A DNA stretch of 64,000 bases from Paraburkholderia sediminicola. Lineage in GTDB: Bacteria > Pseudomonadota > Gammaproteobacteria > Burkholderiales > Burkholderiaceae. The notes beneath the pieces were generated by a model, which saw nothing but the letters and a program-made list of their open reading frames with translations, searched no databases and had not been told where the DNA came from. A program made the position numbers and the translations under genes. The DNA is taken from positions 372,001-436,000 of the forward strand of contig NZ_CADIKC010000003.1 in assembly GCF_902859805.1 (NCBI RefSeq), in the 5' to 3' direction. Below are positions 19,165 through 29,462 of the stretch, one piece after another (within the stretch, counting starts at the first letter, position 1; the number at the start of each line of letters is the position of its first letter).

Positions 19165-19851
19165 ATGAAACCGATCCGTCCCTTTCACCAAACGCCCGTC
19201 ATTACGATCGACGGCCCCAGCGCCTCGGGCAAAGGCACCGTGGCCGCGCTGGTTGCCGCGAATCTCGGCTTCCACTTGCTGGATAGCGGCGCGCTGTACC
19301 GCCTCGCCGCGCTGGCCAGCATGCGCTACAACATCGCAGCGGATGACGTCGAGGCGCTGGTAAAGCTGATCGACGACCTGCACATCACCTTTCGCGAGGG
19401 GCTGGCGCAACTCGACGGCGCCGACGTATCCGCCGACATTCGTGCCGAAGAAGTCGGCAGCCGGGCCTCGGCGATTGCCGTTCACGCGCCCGTGCGAACC
19501 GCGCTGGTGGCCCGTCAGCGGGCTTTCCGTAAGGAACCGGGGCTGGTCGCCGACGGCCGCGACATGGGCACGGTGATCTTCCAGGACGCCGTGCTGAAGG
19601 TGTTCATGACCGCCAGCGTCGAGGCCCGTGCGGCCCGCCGGCATAAGCAATTGATCCAAAAAGGATTTTCTGCTAATATAGATGACTTGCTCCGGGATTT
19701 GCGTGAGCGCGACGAGCGTGACAGTCAGCGCACGGCCGCGCCGCTCAAGCCCGCAGCGGATGCAAAGCTGCTTGATACCTCCGCATTGTCGGTCGACCAG
19801 GCGGTCGAACAGGTGGTGCAGTGGTATGAAGCATGGGTCCCGCATGCCTGA
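19165..19851 (+). CDS. cmk: cytidylate kinase
   Basis: The 228-residue (d)CMP kinase has a P-loop GPSASGKGT (17-25), then the CMP-binding [12 protein letters not shown] and [12 protein letters not shown], and the lid RAARRHKQL. Pairing with rpsA is an ancient linkage. A good sigma-70 promoter for rpsA lies inside the gene (19651-19679). Confidence 0.96.
   Translation: MKPIRPFHQTPVITIDGPSASGKGTVAALVAANLGFHLLDSGALYRLAALASMRYNIAADDVEALVKLIDDLHITFREGLAQLDGADVSADIRAEEVGSRASAIAVHAPVRTALVARQRAFRKEPGLVADGRDMGTVIFQDAVLKVFMTASVEARAARRHKQLIQKGFSANIDDLLRDLRERDERDSQRTAAPLKPAADAKLLDTSALSVDQAVEQVVQWYEAWVPHA
19651..19679 (+). promoter_or_regulatory. sigma-70 promoter inside cmk, probably for rpsA
   Basis: TTGATC (19651-19656), a 17-base spacer, then TAATAT (19674-19679). 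A promoter for rpsA within cmk is also known in E. coli. The mRNA leader to the rpsA start would be about 350 bases. Confidence 0.6.
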
Positions 19852-20041
19852 TGTCCGAGTGGCATCTGAGCAGTGGGCGCAGTAGAAAAGTAGTGAGAAG
19901 TAGCGTTGTCAGTAGGTGCTCCGCGAGTGTCGTGGAGCGTGTATTAACCCCTTAACCCCGCGTGGCATTCGCATTCTTGCCGAAGTTGCTGACCGTCCCG
20001 GCCAGCCGGGCACCGCGAGCACCATGCAAATTTTGATTTTT

Positions 20042-21757
20042 ATGTCCGACCTGCAAACTTCCAACCCGAATACCGAATCTTTTGCGGCTCTGTTCGAAGA
20101 GTCGCTGACCAAGCAAGACATGCGCGCCGGCGAAGTGATCTCCGCCGAAGTCGTGCGTGTTGACCACAACTTCGTGGTCGTCAACGCTGGTCTCAAGTCC
20201 GAAGCCTACATCCCGCTCGAAGAGTTCCTGAACGACGCGGGCGAGGTAGAAGTGCAGGCGGGCGACTTCGTTTCCGTCGCGATCGACGCGCTGGAAAACG
20301 GCTATGGCGACACGATCCTGTCGCGCGACAAGGCGAAGCGCCTGGCTTCGTGGCTGTCGCTGGAAAAGGCTCTCGACAACAACGAACTCGTGACCGGCAC
20401 GATCACGGGCAAGGTCAAGGGCGGCATGACAGTCATGGTCAACGGCATCCGCGCGTTCCTGCCGGGTTCGCTGGTTGACACGCGTCCGGTCAAGGACACG
20501 ACCCCGTACGAAGGCAAGACGCTGGAATTCCGCGTCATCAAGCTCGACCGCAAGCGTAACAACGTCGTGCTGTCGCGCCGTGCTGTGATCGAAGCGACCC
20601 AAGGCGAAGAGCGCGCAAAGCTGCTCGAAACGCTGAAGGAAGGCGCGATCGTGGAAGGCGTGGTGAAGAACATCACCGATTACGGCGCGTTCGTGGACCT
20701 CGGCGGTATCGACGGCCTGCTGCACATCACCGACATCGCATGGCGTCGTGTGCGTCACCCGAGCGAAGTTCTGTCGGTTGGCCAGGAAGTCACCGCGAAG
20801 ATCCTCAAGTTCGATCAAGAGAAGAACCGCGTTTCGCTGGGTATCAAGCAACTGGGCGACGATCCGTGGGAAGGCATTTCCCGCCGTTACCCGTCGGGCA
20901 CGCGCCTGTTCGGTAAGGTCACCAACATCACCGACTACGGCGCATTCGTCGAAGTCGAATCGGGCATCGAAGGCCTGGTTCACGTGTCGGAAATGGACTG
21001 GACGAACAAGAACGTTGCACCGTCGAAGGTTGTTCAGCTGGGCGACGAAGTCGAAGTCATGGTTCTCGAAATCGACGAAGACCGCCGCCGTATCAGCCTC
21101 GGCATGAAGCAATGCAAGCCGAACCCGTGGGACGACTTCAGCCGCAACTTCAAGAAGGGCGACAAGCTGCAAGGCGCAATCAAGTCGATCACCGACTTCG
21201 GCGTCTTCATCGGTCTGCCTGGCGGCATCGACGGTCTGGTTCACCTGTCGGACCTGTCGTGGAGCGAAACGGGCGAAGAAGCAGTTCGCAAGTACAAGAA
21301 GGGCGACGAAGTGGAAGCGATCGTTCTCGGCATCGACGTCGAGAAGGAACGCATTTCGCTGGGTATCAAGCAGCTCGAAGGCGATCCGTTCAGCAACTTC
21401 GTTGCAATGAACGACAAGGGTTCGATCGTCGACGGCGTAGTCAAGACGGTAGATGCGAAGGGTGCAGTGGTTCAGCTGTCGGCGGAAGTCGAAGGCTACC
21501 TGCGCGCTTCGGAGCTGTCGCAAGACCGCGTGGAAGATGCTCGCAACGTGCTGAAGGACGGCGACAAGGTCAACGCGATGATCATCAACATCGATCGCAA
21601 GTCGCGTGGTATCAACCTGTCGATCAAGGCCAAGGACTCGGCTGAGCAACAGGAAGCGATCCGCGGCCTGGCTTCGTCGGATTCGAGCTCGGCTGCTACC
21701 GGCACGACGAACCTTGGCGCGCTGCTGAAGGCCAAGCTCGACGGTCAGAACCAGTAA
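20042..21757 (+). CDS. rpsA: 30S ribosomal protein S1
   Basis: The 571-residue RNA-binding ribosomal protein brings mRNA to the 30S subunit. Six S1 (OB-fold) domains are visible, with the repeating motif [37 protein letters not shown] and [19 protein letters not shown]. Each ends in [19 protein letters not shown] chose MSDLQTSN at 20042, the normal N terminus, over a 42-residue upstream extension. S1 represses its own translation in E. coli, and the 190-base leader could serve that here. Confidence 0.97.
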   Translation: MSDLQTSNPNTESFAALFEESLTKQDMRAGEVISAEVVRVDHNFVVVNAGLKSEAYIPLEEFLNDAGEVEVQAGDFVSVAIDALENGYGDTILSRDKAKRLASWLSLEKALDNNELVTGTITGKVKGGMTVMVNGIRAFLPGSLVDTRPVKDTTPYEGKTLEFRVIKLDRKRNNVVLSRRAVIEATQGEERAKLLETLKEGAIVEGVVKNITDYGAFVDLGGIDGLLHITDIAWRRVRHPSEVLSVGQEVTAKILKFDQEKNRVSLGIKQLGDDPWEGISRRYPSGTRLFGKVTNITDYGAFVEVESGIEGLVHVSEMDWTNKNVAPSKVVQLGDEVEVMVLEIDEDRRRISLGMKQCKPNPWDDFSRNFKKGDKLQGAIKSITDFGVFIGLPGGIDGLVHLSDLSWSETGEEAVRKYKKGDEVEAIVLGIDVEKERISLGIKQLEGDPFSNFVAMNDKGSIVDGVVKTVDAKGAVVQLSAEVEGYLRASELSQDRVEDARNVLKDGDKVNAMIINIDRKSRGINLSIKAKDSAEQQEAIRGLASSDSSSAATGTTNLGALLKAKLDGQNQ

Positions 21758-21774
21758 TTGAGGAACGCCCCCAA

Positions 21775-21810
21775 ACCTGGCGCATCGCGCCAGGTCCCCC
21801 GCGAGGGGGA
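21775..21810 (+). repeat. two tandem hairpins in the rpsA-ihfB spacer
   Basis: First hairpin: ACCTGGCGC / GCGCCAGGT with loop ATC (21775-21795), a perfect 9-bp stem. Second: TCCCCC / GGGGGA with loop GCGA (21795-21810). There is no T run, so they look like mRNA-stability or processing elements and not terminators. Confidence 0.55.
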
Positions 21811-21861
21811 GCATAACAACATGGGGGCGACCCGGCGTTTTCTTGCGAGGTCTGCTGCAGT

Positions 21862-22188
21862 ATGACCAAATCGGAATTGGTCGCCCAGCTGGCTACACGA
21901 TTTCCGCAGCTTGTACTTAAAGATGCGGATTTCGCGGTGAAGACGATGCTTGATGCGATGTCGGAGGCGCTTGCCAACGGTCATCGCATTGAAATTCGCG
22001 GCTTCGGCAGCTTCGGCCTTAATCGTCGTCCCTCCCGTGTCGGGCGTAATCCGAAGTCGGGCGAGAAGGTGCTGGTACCTGAGAAGTACGTACCGCATTT
22101 CAAGCCGGGCAAGGAATTGCGCGAACGGGTAGATCGACGTTCGGGCGAGCCGCTGAAGGCCGACGAGCCGGATGACGACGACCTGTAA
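21862..22188 (+). CDS. ihfB: integration host factor subunit beta
   Basis: This 108-residue DNA-bending protein pairs with IhfA. HU/IHF family features are the N-terminal [10 protein letters not shown], the core [28 protein letters not shown] with the DNA-intercalating proline region, and [14 protein letters not shown]. An acidic C-terminal tail (ADEPDDDDL) is typical of the group. Location directly after rpsA is conserved. Confidence 0.96.
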   Translation: MTKSELVAQLATRFPQLVLKDADFAVKTMLDAMSEALANGHRIEIRGFGSFGLNRRPSRVGRNPKSGEKVLVPEKYVPHFKPGKELRERVDRRSGEPLKADEPDDDDL

Positions 22189-22524
22189 ATGCTTCGCTGT
22201 GCGGTTCGCAGCATGGCATTGGTAGCGTCAGCGGCCAAAGCCAGACGGCAAAAGACCAGAAAAAGCGCCTTCGGGCGCTTTTTTTTCGTCCGCTTTTTTG
22301 TTCGCTTTTGCGTCCCTCAGGCGTGGCATATTCCCCAATCGAACGCACCTGCCCATGCATGCTCTTGCGGCAAGGTAAACCTCGCGTAAGCCCTCTATCA
22401 GCCAGTTCCTGCCCAGCCGCGAGGGCATCCATTACAATACGGGTCACTTCGGCGCGGGCAACACCGTGGCGCGACGCGTCATCAAGCCGGCGTCACCCCG
22501 CAACTGCCGTCAAGAGACCTATTC
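22189..22524. other. intergenic region, ihfB terminator and lapA leader
   Basis: In this 336-base stretch I find a strong terminator at 22261-22286 and then about 230 bases leading to lapA. A TACAAT element near 22432 could be a -10 box without a convincing -35. I see no gene. Confidence 0.5.
22261..22286 (+). terminator. intrinsic terminator after ihfB
   Basis: A 9-bp stem AAAAGCGCC / GGCGCTTTT with a TTCG tetraloop is followed by more T. It closes the serC-to-ihfB transcript. Confidence 0.92.
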
Positions 22525-22818
22525 ATGAAATTTATCGTCTGGCTGATCCGTGTGCTGGTGTTCGTGCTCCTGCTGGTGCTCGCACTCTCCAATACACAAA
22601 CTGCTACGCTGAATTTCCTCGCGGGTTACGCGTGGTCGGCGCCTTTGATTCTGATCGGCCTCGCGTTCTTTGTGGTGGGGCTGCTGGCCGGGCTGGTGTC
22701 GTCCATGCCGGGCATGGTGCGCCTGCGCATGGAGAACGGCCGGCTGAAGCGTGAGTTGCGTGTGGCGCGCGAAGCCCCGGTGGTGGTCGAACAACCGCCC
22801 ATGCCGCCGCTGATCTAA
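22525..22818 (+). CDS. lapA: LapA-family inner-membrane protein (DUF1049)
   Basis: The 97-residue protein has two membrane helices (about 3-22 and 34-58) joined by SNTQTATLNFLAGYAWSAP, a typical LapA/YciS pattern. A basic, coiled-coil-prone cytoplasmic segment (RLRMENGRLKRELRVARE) and a Pro-rich tail follow. In E. coli LapA partners with LapB in tuning LpxC degradation and LPS synthesis. The adjacent lapB gene supports the call. Confidence 0.88.
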   Translation: MKFIVWLIRVLVFVLLLVLALSNTQTATLNFLAGYAWSAPLILIGLAFFVVGLLAGLVSSMPGMVRLRMENGRLKRELRVAREAPVVVEQPPMPPLI

Positions 22819-22887
22819 GTTGTCTTCTGCCGCGCTTCTGAAGCGCGGCTTCCCGCTTCCGCTTTCCCGCACATTTGCATTAATCGC

Positions 22888-24063
22888 ATGGATCTAGACT
22901 TCTGGTGGCTGCTTGTCATACCCGTCGCTTTTGCGTTCGGCTGGATGGCCGCGCGCTACGACCTCAAGACGCTGCTGTCCGAAAGCGCCAATCTGCCGCG
23001 TTCGTACTTCCGCGGCTTGAATTTCCTGCTCAATGAGCAACCCGACCAGGCGATCGACGCGTTTATCGAAGTCGTCAAACTCGACCCCGAAACGGTCGAA
23101 TTGCACTTCGCATTGGGTAACCTGTTCCGCCGCCGCGGTGAGACAGACCGTGCGATTCGGGTGCATCAGAACCTGCTGAGCCGCACCGATCTGCCGGTCA
23201 CCGAACGCGATCACGCACTGTTCGAACTCGGTCAGGACTTTCTGAAGGCCGGCTTGCTCGATCGCGCCGAGGAAACCTTCCGCTCGCTCGAAACCGGCAA
23301 TTACGCGTTGGGTGCGCAGCGTGCGCTGCTCACCATCTACCAGATCGAGAAAGACTGGGTTAAGTCGATCGATATCGCGCGCCATCTGGAAACAATGGGC
23401 GCTGAGTCGCTCGACAAGGAAATCGCGCAGTTTCATTGCGAGCTCGCGCAGGAAGCGCTTCAGCAGAAAAACGCAGATGAGGCGCGCCGTCAGCTTGGCT
23501 TTGCATTGAAGGCGAACCCAACGAACGTACGCGCCACGATCCTGTTCGGCGACGTTGACGCGACGGCCGGCTCGCAAGAGGCCGCGATCGTCCAATGGCG
23601 GCGCGTCGAGGAACAGAATCCCGCCTATCTGCCGCTCGTCGCGGAAAAGTTGATGAAGGCCTATGAGGCGCTCGGGCGTCCGCAAGATGGCGCCGATCTG
23701 CTCATCACGTGGGTGGATCGCTATCCGTCGAACGATCTGCTCGACGTGACCTATCAGCACATTGCGGCAGTGCGCGGGCCGGACGCCGCACACGCGCTGG
23801 CACGTTCGCAGATGCAGAAATCGCCGAATCTGGCGGGCATGACGCGTCTCCTGGAAGCGCAGGAAGCCGTCGCGGAAGAGCCGCGCAAGAGCGAGCTTGA
23901 ACTGATGCGTACGCTGATTCGTCAGCGCACCAAAAATCTGCCACGGTATACGTGCCAGAATTGTGGTTTCAGGGCGCGGCTGTTCTACTGGCAGTGCCCG
24001 GGTTGCAGCGGTTGGGAAACCTATGCGCCGCGTCGCGTCGAACCGATCACGGCGTCGAACTGA
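22888..24063 (+). CDS. lapB: lipopolysaccharide assembly protein B
   Basis: The 391-residue protein is anchored by an N-terminal helix (LDFWWLLVIPVAFAFGWMAA). It continues with a run of TPR helices (YFRGLNFLLNEQPDQAIDAFIEV, ELHFALGNLFRRRGETDRAI) and ends in a rubredoxin-like metal site with cysteines 356, 359, 370 and 373. LapB (YciM) recruits FtsH to LpxC and so limits LPS synthesis. Its place beside lapA and the heptose genes fits an LPS/envelope segment. Confidence 0.94.
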   Translation: MDLDFWWLLVIPVAFAFGWMAARYDLKTLLSESANLPRSYFRGLNFLLNEQPDQAIDAFIEVVKLDPETVELHFALGNLFRRRGETDRAIRVHQNLLSRTDLPVTERDHALFELGQDFLKAGLLDRAEETFRSLETGNYALGAQRALLTIYQIEKDWVKSIDIARHLETMGAESLDKEIAQFHCELAQEALQQKNADEARRQLGFALKANPTNVRATILFGDVDATAGSQEAAIVQWRRVEEQNPAYLPLVAEKLMKAYEALGRPQDGADLLITWVDRYPSNDLLDVTYQHIAAVRGPDAAHALARSQMQKSPNLAGMTRLLEAQEAVAEEPRKSELELMRTLIRQRTKNLPRYTCQNCGFRARLFYWQCPGCSGWETYAPRRVEPITASN

Positions 24064-24188
24064 TAGCGAATGGAATTGCATAGCCGCGCCGCAACGACGG
24101 CGGCCCGTCAGGCGGATCAGGCCGGCGGGATCATGACGGCCTTGTTCACTACGAGAAACCCTCACCGGAACCCTCTACCGGAAAGCGT

Positions 24189-25604
24189 ATGAAAATCACC
24201 ATTATCGGCACGGGCTATGTTGGCCTCGTCACCGGCGCGTGCCTCGCCGAAATCGGCCATGACGTCTTCTGTCTCGACGTCGATCCGCGCAAGATCGAGA
24301 TCCTCAATAACGGCGGCGTGCCGATCCACGAGCCGGGTTTGCTCGAGATCATCGCCCGTACGCGTGCGGCGCGCCGCATCACGTTTTCGACGGATATCGA
24401 AGCGAGCGTGGCGCACGGCGAGGTGCAGTTCATTGCTGTCGGCACGCCGCCCGACGAAGACGGCTCGGCCGATCTGCAATACGTGCTCGAAGCGGCGCGC
24501 AATATCGGTCGCACGATGAACGGCTTCAAGGTGATCGTCGACAAATCGACGGTGCCGGTCGGCACTGCGCAACGTGTGCGCGCGGTGGTCGAAGAAGAAC
24601 TTGCCAAGCGCGGGCTTGCCAATAGCGAGCAGCACCGCTTCTCGGTGGTGTCGAACCCCGAGTTTCTGAAGGAAGGTGCGGCGGTTGACGACTTCATGCG
24701 TCCCGATCGCATTGTGCTCGGCAGCGACGAAGACGAAGCCGGCCTGCGCGCGCGCGAGCTGATGAAGCGTCTGTACGCGCCGTTCAACCGCAATCACGAG
24801 CGCACGCTGTACATGGATGTGCGCTCGGCTGAATTCACGAAATACGCTGCCAATGCGATGCTCGCGACGCGCATCTCGTTCATGAACGAGATGTCGAATC
24901 TGGCGGACCGGGTCGGCGCGGATATCGAAGCGGTGCGTCGCGGCATCGGCTCGGACCCGCGCATCGGCTATCACTTCCTGTATGCCGGCGCTGGCTACGG
25001 CGGCTCGTGCTTCCCGAAGGATGTGCAGGCGCTGATCCGCACTGCCGCTGAAACCGGCCACAATCTGCGCATCCTCGAAGCCGTCGAGGAGGTGAACTAC
25101 AAGCAGAAAGACGTGCTGGTGCACAAAATCACGAGCAAGCTCGGTGAAGATCTGAGCGGCCGCACGTTCGCCGTGTGGGGTCTGGCATTCAAGCCGAATA
25201 CCGACGACATGCGCGAAGCGCCGAGCCGTCGCGTAATCGCTGAATTGCTGGCGCGTGGCGCTCAGGTTCGCGCGTACGATCCGGTCGCGGTGGCCGAAGC
25301 GCGCCGCGTGTTCGCCATCGATCTGCACGACGTACCGGACCAGCTCGCGCGTCTCACGTTCACGAGCACCCAGGACGAAACGCTCACCGGCGCCGACGCG
25401 CTGGTGGTCGTCACCGAATGGAAGGAATTCAAGAGCCCGGATTTCGTGCACCTGAAGTCGGTGCTGAAGTCACCGCTGATTTTCGACGGCCGCAATCTGT
25501 ACGAGCCGGACGCGATGACCGAACTCGGCATCGACTATCACTCGATCGGACGACCTTATGCCCAGCCCTCTGAATTTCCGGCCGATGTCTCCAGCAATGC
25601 CTGA
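24189..25604 (+). CDS. ugd: UDP-glucose 6-dehydrogenase
   Basis: This 471-residue enzyme oxidises UDP-glucose to UDP-glucuronate, the precursor of 4-amino-arabinose for lipid A and of exopolysaccharide. It has the NAD site [14 protein letters not shown], the central substrate motif [21 protein letters not shown] and catalytic Cys274 in [11 protein letters not shown]. The C-terminal UDP-binding domain carries [17 protein letters not shown]. It overlaps the next gene's start region, implying co-transcription with hldA and hldD. Confidence 0.95.
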   Translation: MKITIIGTGYVGLVTGACLAEIGHDVFCLDVDPRKIEILNNGGVPIHEPGLLEIIARTRAARRITFSTDIEASVAHGEVQFIAVGTPPDEDGSADLQYVLEAARNIGRTMNGFKVIVDKSTVPVGTAQRVRAVVEEELAKRGLANSEQHRFSVVSNPEFLKEGAAVDDFMRPDRIVLGSDEDEAGLRARELMKRLYAPFNRNHERTLYMDVRSAEFTKYAANAMLATRISFMNEMSNLADRVGADIEAVRRGIGSDPRIGYHFLYAGAGYGGSCFPKDVQALIRTAAETGHNLRILEAVEEVNYKQKDVLVHKITSKLGEDLSGRTFAVWGLAFKPNTDDMREAPSRRVIAELLARGAQVRAYDPVAVAEARRVFAIDLHDVPDQLARLTFTSTQDETLTGADALVVVTEWKEFKSPDFVHLKSVLKSPLIFDGRNLYEPDAMTELGIDYHSIGRPYAQPSEFPADVSSNA

Positions 25605-26565
25605 AGCCGCTCAGTCCACAACCACGTCCGCACTGACCGTGGTGCCGCGCGAACGCCTCGGTGCGGCGCGCGTGCTGGTGGTCGGCGACGTGATGCTCGA
25701 TCGCTACTGGTTCGGCGATGTGAACCGTATTTCGCCGGAAGCGCCGGTGCCGGTCGTGCATGTGCAGCGCCAGGAAGACCGTCTCGGCGGCGCGGCGAAC
25801 GTGGCGCGCAATGCGGTGGCGCTCGGCGCGCAAGCGGGTTTGCTGTGCGTGGTCGGGCACGACGAGCCCGGTGAGCGCATCGTGCAACTACTCGCCGAAA
25901 GCGGAGTGGCGCCGCATCTGGAGCGCGATCCGGATTTGCTCACCACCATCAAGCTGCGCGTGCTGTCGCGTCAGCAGCAATTGCTGCGCGTCGACTTCGA
26001 AAACTCGCCGGCGCACGAAGTGTTGCTCGCGGGTCTCGCGCGTTTCGACGACCTGCTGCCGTCGCACGACGTGATCCTGATGTCCGATTACGCGAAGGGC
26101 GGTCTCACGCACGTCACGCAGATGATCGCCAAGGCGCACGCGGCGGGTAAGCCGGTGTTGGTCGATCCGAAGGGCGACGACTGGGAGCGCTATCGCGGCG
26201 CCACGCTGATCACGCCGAATCGCGCCGAGCTGCGCGAGGTGGTCGGACAATGGAAGTCCGAAGAGGATCTGATCGCGCGTGTGACCAAACTGCGTGCCGC
26301 TCTCGAGTTCAAGGCGCTGCTATTGACGCGTTCGGAGGAGGGCATGACGCTCTTTGCCGACGACGGCATCCTGCATACATCGGCCGTTGCACGCGAAGTG
26401 TATGATGTGTCGGGCGCGGGCGACACCGTGATCGCCACGCTCGCCGCCATGCTCGGCGCGGGTCTTACGCTCGTCGAGGCGGTCGGGCTCGCGAATCGCG
26501 CAGCCGGCATCGTGGTCGGCAAACTCGGTACCGCCACCGTCACCTACGACGAACTTTTTCATTGA
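25597..26565 (+). CDS. hldA: D-glycero-beta-D-manno-heptose-7-phosphate kinase
   Basis: This PfkB-family kinase (322 residues from this start) phosphorylates heptose 7-phosphate at C1 in ADP-heptose synthesis for the LPS core. The N-terminal motif [26 protein letters not shown] and the PfkB signature [15 protein letters not shown] with the catalytic Asp are clear. There is no C-terminal adenylyltransferase domain, so it is the single-function HldA type; hldC must lie elsewhere. I favour ATG 25597, which overlaps the ugd stop (ATGCCTGA); ATG 25558 is also in frame. Confidence 0.92.
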   Translation: MPEAAQSTTTSALTVVPRERLGAARVLVVGDVMLDRYWFGDVNRISPEAPVPVVHVQRQEDRLGGAANVARNAVALGAQAGLLCVVGHDEPGERIVQLLAESGVAPHLERDPDLLTTIKLRVLSRQQQLLRVDFENSPAHEVLLAGLARFDDLLPSHDVILMSDYAKGGLTHVTQMIAKAHAAGKPVLVDPKGDDWERYRGATLITPNRAELREVVGQWKSEEDLIARVTKLRAALEFKALLLTRSEEGMTLFADDGILHTSAVAREVYDVSGAGDTVIATLAAMLGAGLTLVEAVGLANRAAGIVVGKLGTATVTYDELFH

Positions 26566-26661
26566 TGCAGCCCGCCGGGTCCCCTGCTTTGCGCTCCAGT
26601 TTCAGCGGCGCAAAAGAGGAACCCGCGAGGCGTCAACTGTACTCATTACCGCAGGATCATC

Positions 26662-27654
26662 ATGACCCTCATCGTCACCGGCGCAGCCGGTTTTATCGGC
26701 AGCAATCTCGTGAAGGCGCTCAACGAGCGCGGCGAACAACGCATCATCGCGGTCGATAACCTCACACGCGCGGACAAGTTCAAGAATCTCGTCGACTGCG
26801 AGATCGACGACTATCTGGACAAGACCGAATTCGTCGAACGCTTCAAGCGTGGCGATTTCGGCAAAGTGCGCGCGATTTTCCACGAAGGCGCCTGCTCGGA
26901 CACGATGGAAACCGACGGCCGCTACATGATGGACAACAACTTCCGCTATAGCCGTGAAGTGCTCGACGTCTGTCTCGCGCAGAACATCCAGTTTCTGTAC
27001 GCGTCCTCGGCGGCCACGTATGGCGGTTCGAGCCGCTTTGTCGAAGAGCGCGAAGTCGAGCAGCCGCTGAATGTGTACGGCTATTCGAAGTTCCTGTTCG
27101 ACCAGGTGATTCGCCGCGTGCTGCCCACCGCGAAGAGCCAGATTGCCGGCTTCCGCTATTTCAACGTGTATGGGCCTCGCGAGACACACAAAGCGCGCAT
27201 GGCGTCGGTGGCGTTTCACAACTTCAACCAGTTCCGCGCCGAGGGAAAGGTCAAGCTGTTCGGCGAATACAACGGCTATCCCGCGGGCGAGCAGACGCGC
27301 GATTTCGTCTCCGTCGAAGACGTGGTCAAGGTGAACCTGTTCTTCTTCGACAATCCGGACAAGTCGGGCATCTTCAACCTGGGCAGCGGCCGTGCGCAGC
27401 CGTTCAACGACATCGCGAGCACGGTGGTCAATACGCTGCGTACGTTGAACAACGAATCCCCGCTCTCGCTGGCGGATCAGGTGCAACGCGGGCTGATCGA
27501 ATACATTCCGTTCCCCGATGCATTGCGCGGCAAGTACCAGTGCTTCACGCAGGCTGATCAGTCGAAACTGCGCGCCGCCGGTTACGACGCGCCGTTTCTG
27601 AGCGTGCAGGAAGGTGTCGATCGCTACGTACGTTGGCTATTCGGCCAGGTGTAA
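26662..27654 (+). CDS. hldD: ADP-L-glycero-D-manno-heptose 6-epimerase
   Basis: The 330-residue short-chain dehydrogenase-fold enzyme inverts C6 of ADP-heptose, the last step before incorporation into the inner core of LPS. The NADP site is [11 protein letters not shown]. Further markers are [24 protein letters not shown] (HldD-specific), [18 protein letters not shown] and the catalytic YGYSK. It follows hldA by 96 bases. Confidence 0.96.
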   Translation: MTLIVTGAAGFIGSNLVKALNERGEQRIIAVDNLTRADKFKNLVDCEIDDYLDKTEFVERFKRGDFGKVRAIFHEGACSDTMETDGRYMMDNNFRYSREVLDVCLAQNIQFLYASSAATYGGSSRFVEEREVEQPLNVYGYSKFLFDQVIRRVLPTAKSQIAGFRYFNVYGPRETHKARMASVAFHNFNQFRAEGKVKLFGEYNGYPAGEQTRDFVSVEDVVKVNLFFFDNPDKSGIFNLGSGRAQPFNDIASTVVNTLRTLNNESPLSLADQVQRGLIEYIPFPDALRGKYQCFTQADQSKLRAAGYDAPFLSVQEGVDRYVRWLFGQV

Positions 27655-27677
27655 ATCTTTCGGATACCTCTTTAAAC

Positions 27678-27730
27678 TGGAATCTCCCGGTTGGTGATGA
27701 TCGCCAACCGGTTGTACGAGGGAGATTCCA
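27678..27730 (+). promoter_or_regulatory. leader hairpin enclosing the ComEA ribosome binding site
   Basis: TGGAATCTCCC (27678-27688) is the exact reverse complement of GGGAGATTCCA (27720-27730), and an inner GGTTGG / CCAACC stem (27689-27694 / 27704-27709) nests within. The right arm contains GGGAG, the ribosome binding site of the start at 27732. A folded transcript would hide it. Confidence 0.65.
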
Positions 27731-27731
27731 T

Positions 27732-28130
27732 ATGTTTCGAAAAATTCTGGTTACCGCGGCGATGCTGGCCGCTTTCGGCCACGCGTATGCGGCGGTCGAC
27801 GTCAACACCGCTAACGAAGATGCGCTGCGCGGCGTCAAGGGCATCGGTCCTGCCAAAGCGAAAGCCATTCTCGAAGAGCGTACAGCGCATGGTCCGTTCA
27901 AGGACCCGTCCGATCTCGGCAAGCGCGTCAAAGGCATGGGCGGGCATACCGTCGAGCGCCTGCAGGCGGAGGGTCTCGCTGTCGGTCCGGCTGGCGCGGC
28001 TGCTAACACGCAGACTGCGGCGTCTGCACAGAACAAGGGCGCGCCCGCTGCGGGCAATGGCGCCAATGCGGCCAACTCGACCAGCGCGGCCGCAACCCCA
28101 AAGAACGCCACTGTGGCGGTGAAGAAATAG
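27732..28130 (+). CDS. ComEA-like secreted helix-hairpin-helix protein
   Basis: The 132-residue protein has a signal peptide (MFRKILVTAAMLAAFGHAYA). A helix-hairpin-helix DNA-binding domain follows (about 21-80; VDVNTANEDALRGVKGIGPAKAKAILEER, then DLGKRVKGMGGHTVERL), and the tail is Ala/Asn/Thr-rich and low-complexity. ComEA proteins bind incoming DNA in the periplasm during transformation. No other competence genes are nearby, so the role here is uncertain. I rejected a longer start because this one gives a signal peptide and has GGGAG upstream. Confidence 0.85.
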   Translation: MFRKILVTAAMLAAFGHAYAAVDVNTANEDALRGVKGIGPAKAKAILEERTAHGPFKDPSDLGKRVKGMGGHTVERLQAEGLAVGPAGAAANTQTAASAQNKGAPAAGNGANAANSTSAAATPKNATVAVKK

Positions 28131-28216
28131 CCTGAAGCGGGCCGTGCGCGTCAGGCGGGTCACCTCGCGCGCACGGTCCCGCATCTGACCTGTTACCGTC
28201 TTTCCCCTTCATGGTC

Positions 28217-28236
28217 GGAGTGGCTAAGAACACTCC
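28217..28236 (+). repeat. small hairpin in the 3' region of the comEA-like gene
   Basis: GGAGTG / CACTCC with an eight-base loop lies 27 bases before the terminator at 28263. Together they could be the structured 3' end of the mRNA or a small RNA. Confidence 0.4.
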
Positions 28237-28262
28237 TTCAGCTGTCACGCAGATGATTGGCT

Positions 28263-28289
28263 CCCGCGGTTCTCAGCCGCGGGCTTTTT
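28263..28289 (+). terminator. intrinsic terminator after the comEA-like gene
   Basis: A 7-bp all-GC stem CCCGCGG / CCGCGGG with a seven-base loop is followed by C and T5. Confidence 0.85.
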
Positions 28290-28416
28290 GCGTGGTGCGC
28301 GCCAGCCGGTCAGCACCTGCATCCATGCGGACAGAAGGGCCGGACGGCAGCCGTGCGCACGGTGGTTTAGAATCGACGGATTGAAGACTTCGCGCATCGA
28401 CAGCACCAGAACCCAT

Positions 28417-29319
28417 ATGGCTTACAAAACGATTGAAGACACGATCGGCAATACGCCGCTCGTGCAACTCGTCCGTCTCCCTGACGACGAGATCCGCAGC
28501 CGCAATAACGTGATCCTTGCAAAGCTCGAGGGCAACAATCCCGCGGGTTCGGTGAAGGACCGCCCGGCGCTGTCGATGATCAAGAAAGCGGAAGCGCGCG
28601 GGCGCATCAAGCCGGGTGACACGCTGATCGAATCGACCAGCGGCAACACTGGCATCGCCTTGGCCATGGCGGCAGCGATCCGCGGCTACAAGATGGTGCT
28701 GATCATGCCGGAAGACCTGTCGGTGGAGCGCCGTCAGAGCATGGCCGCCTATGGCGCGCAGATCGTGCTGACGCCGGTCACGGGCGGCATGGAATACGCG
28801 CGCGATCTAGCTGAACAGATGCAGCGTGAAGGCAAGGGCATCATCCTCGATCAGTTCGCGAACCCGGACAATCCGGCCGCGCACATCGAAGGCACCGGTC
28901 CGGAAATCTGGCGCGACACAGAAGGGCGCATCACGCATTTCGTTTCGTCGATGGGTACGACCGGCACGATCATGGGCGTGTCCACCTATCTGAAGGAACA
29001 GAATCAGGCGATCGAGATCATCGGCGCGCAGCCGGAAGAGGGCTCGCGCATTCCGGGCATTCGCAAATGGCCGGAAGCCTATCTGCCGAAGATTTTCGAT
29101 CGTAGCCGCGTGGACCGCGTCGAGAATGTGAGCCAGGCCGCAGCCGAAGCAATGGCGCGGCGCATGGCCTCGGTCGAAGGGATCTTCGCCGGCATCTCGT
29201 CGGGCGGGGCTTGCGAGGTGGCGTTGCGCGTCGCGCGCCAGGTCGAGAACGCGACGATCGTGTTTATCGTCTGCGATCGGGGTGACCGGTATCTGTCTAC
29301 GGGCGTGTTCCCGGCTTGA
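28417..29319 (+). CDS. cysM: cysteine synthase B (O-acetylserine sulfhydrylase)
   Basis: The 300-residue fold-type II PLP enzyme makes cysteine from O-acetylserine and sulfide or thiosulfate. The PLP lysine is Lys47 in NPAGSVKDRPA; the substrate loop is ESTSGNTGIALA, and the phosphate loop GTTGTIMG is present. The residues IRKWPEAYLPKIF and length favour CysM over CysK. I chose MAYKTIEDTIGNTPLVQL at 28417 as the natural start. It is closed by a strong bidirectional terminator. Confidence 0.95.
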   Translation: MAYKTIEDTIGNTPLVQLVRLPDDEIRSRNNVILAKLEGNNPAGSVKDRPALSMIKKAEARGRIKPGDTLIESTSGNTGIALAMAAAIRGYKMVLIMPEDLSVERRQSMAAYGAQIVLTPVTGGMEYARDLAEQMQREGKGIILDQFANPDNPAAHIEGTGPEIWRDTEGRITHFVSSMGTTGTIMGVSTYLKEQNQAIEIIGAQPEEGSRIPGIRKWPEAYLPKIFDRSRVDRVENVSQAAAEAMARRMASVEGIFAGISSGGACEVALRVARQVENATIVFIVCDRGDRYLSTGVFPA

Positions 29320-29372
29320 TTGCGCCGCGGCGCATTGAGTGGCTCTCGATCTCTCGATCTGAGTTAGCCAAT

Positions 29373-29404
29373 AAAAAAGCGCCGGTTTAACCGGCGCTTT
29401 TTTT
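29373..29404. terminator. bidirectional terminator, cysM / mltB
   Basis: AAAAAAGCGCCGGT and its complement ACCGGCGCTTTTTT form a near-perfect stem flanked by A and T runs between two convergent genes. Confidence 0.92.
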
Positions 29405-29462
29405 GTGTCGCTTGCTAGCGGCTCGTGATGCGACGAGTGCCTGGCAACCGCCGCCGGTCAGC

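Noticed and set aside
19952..21814. A 620-codon minus-strand frame opposite rpsA
   Set aside because: It exactly mirrors the S1 repeats and has no independent start signal or family resemblance.
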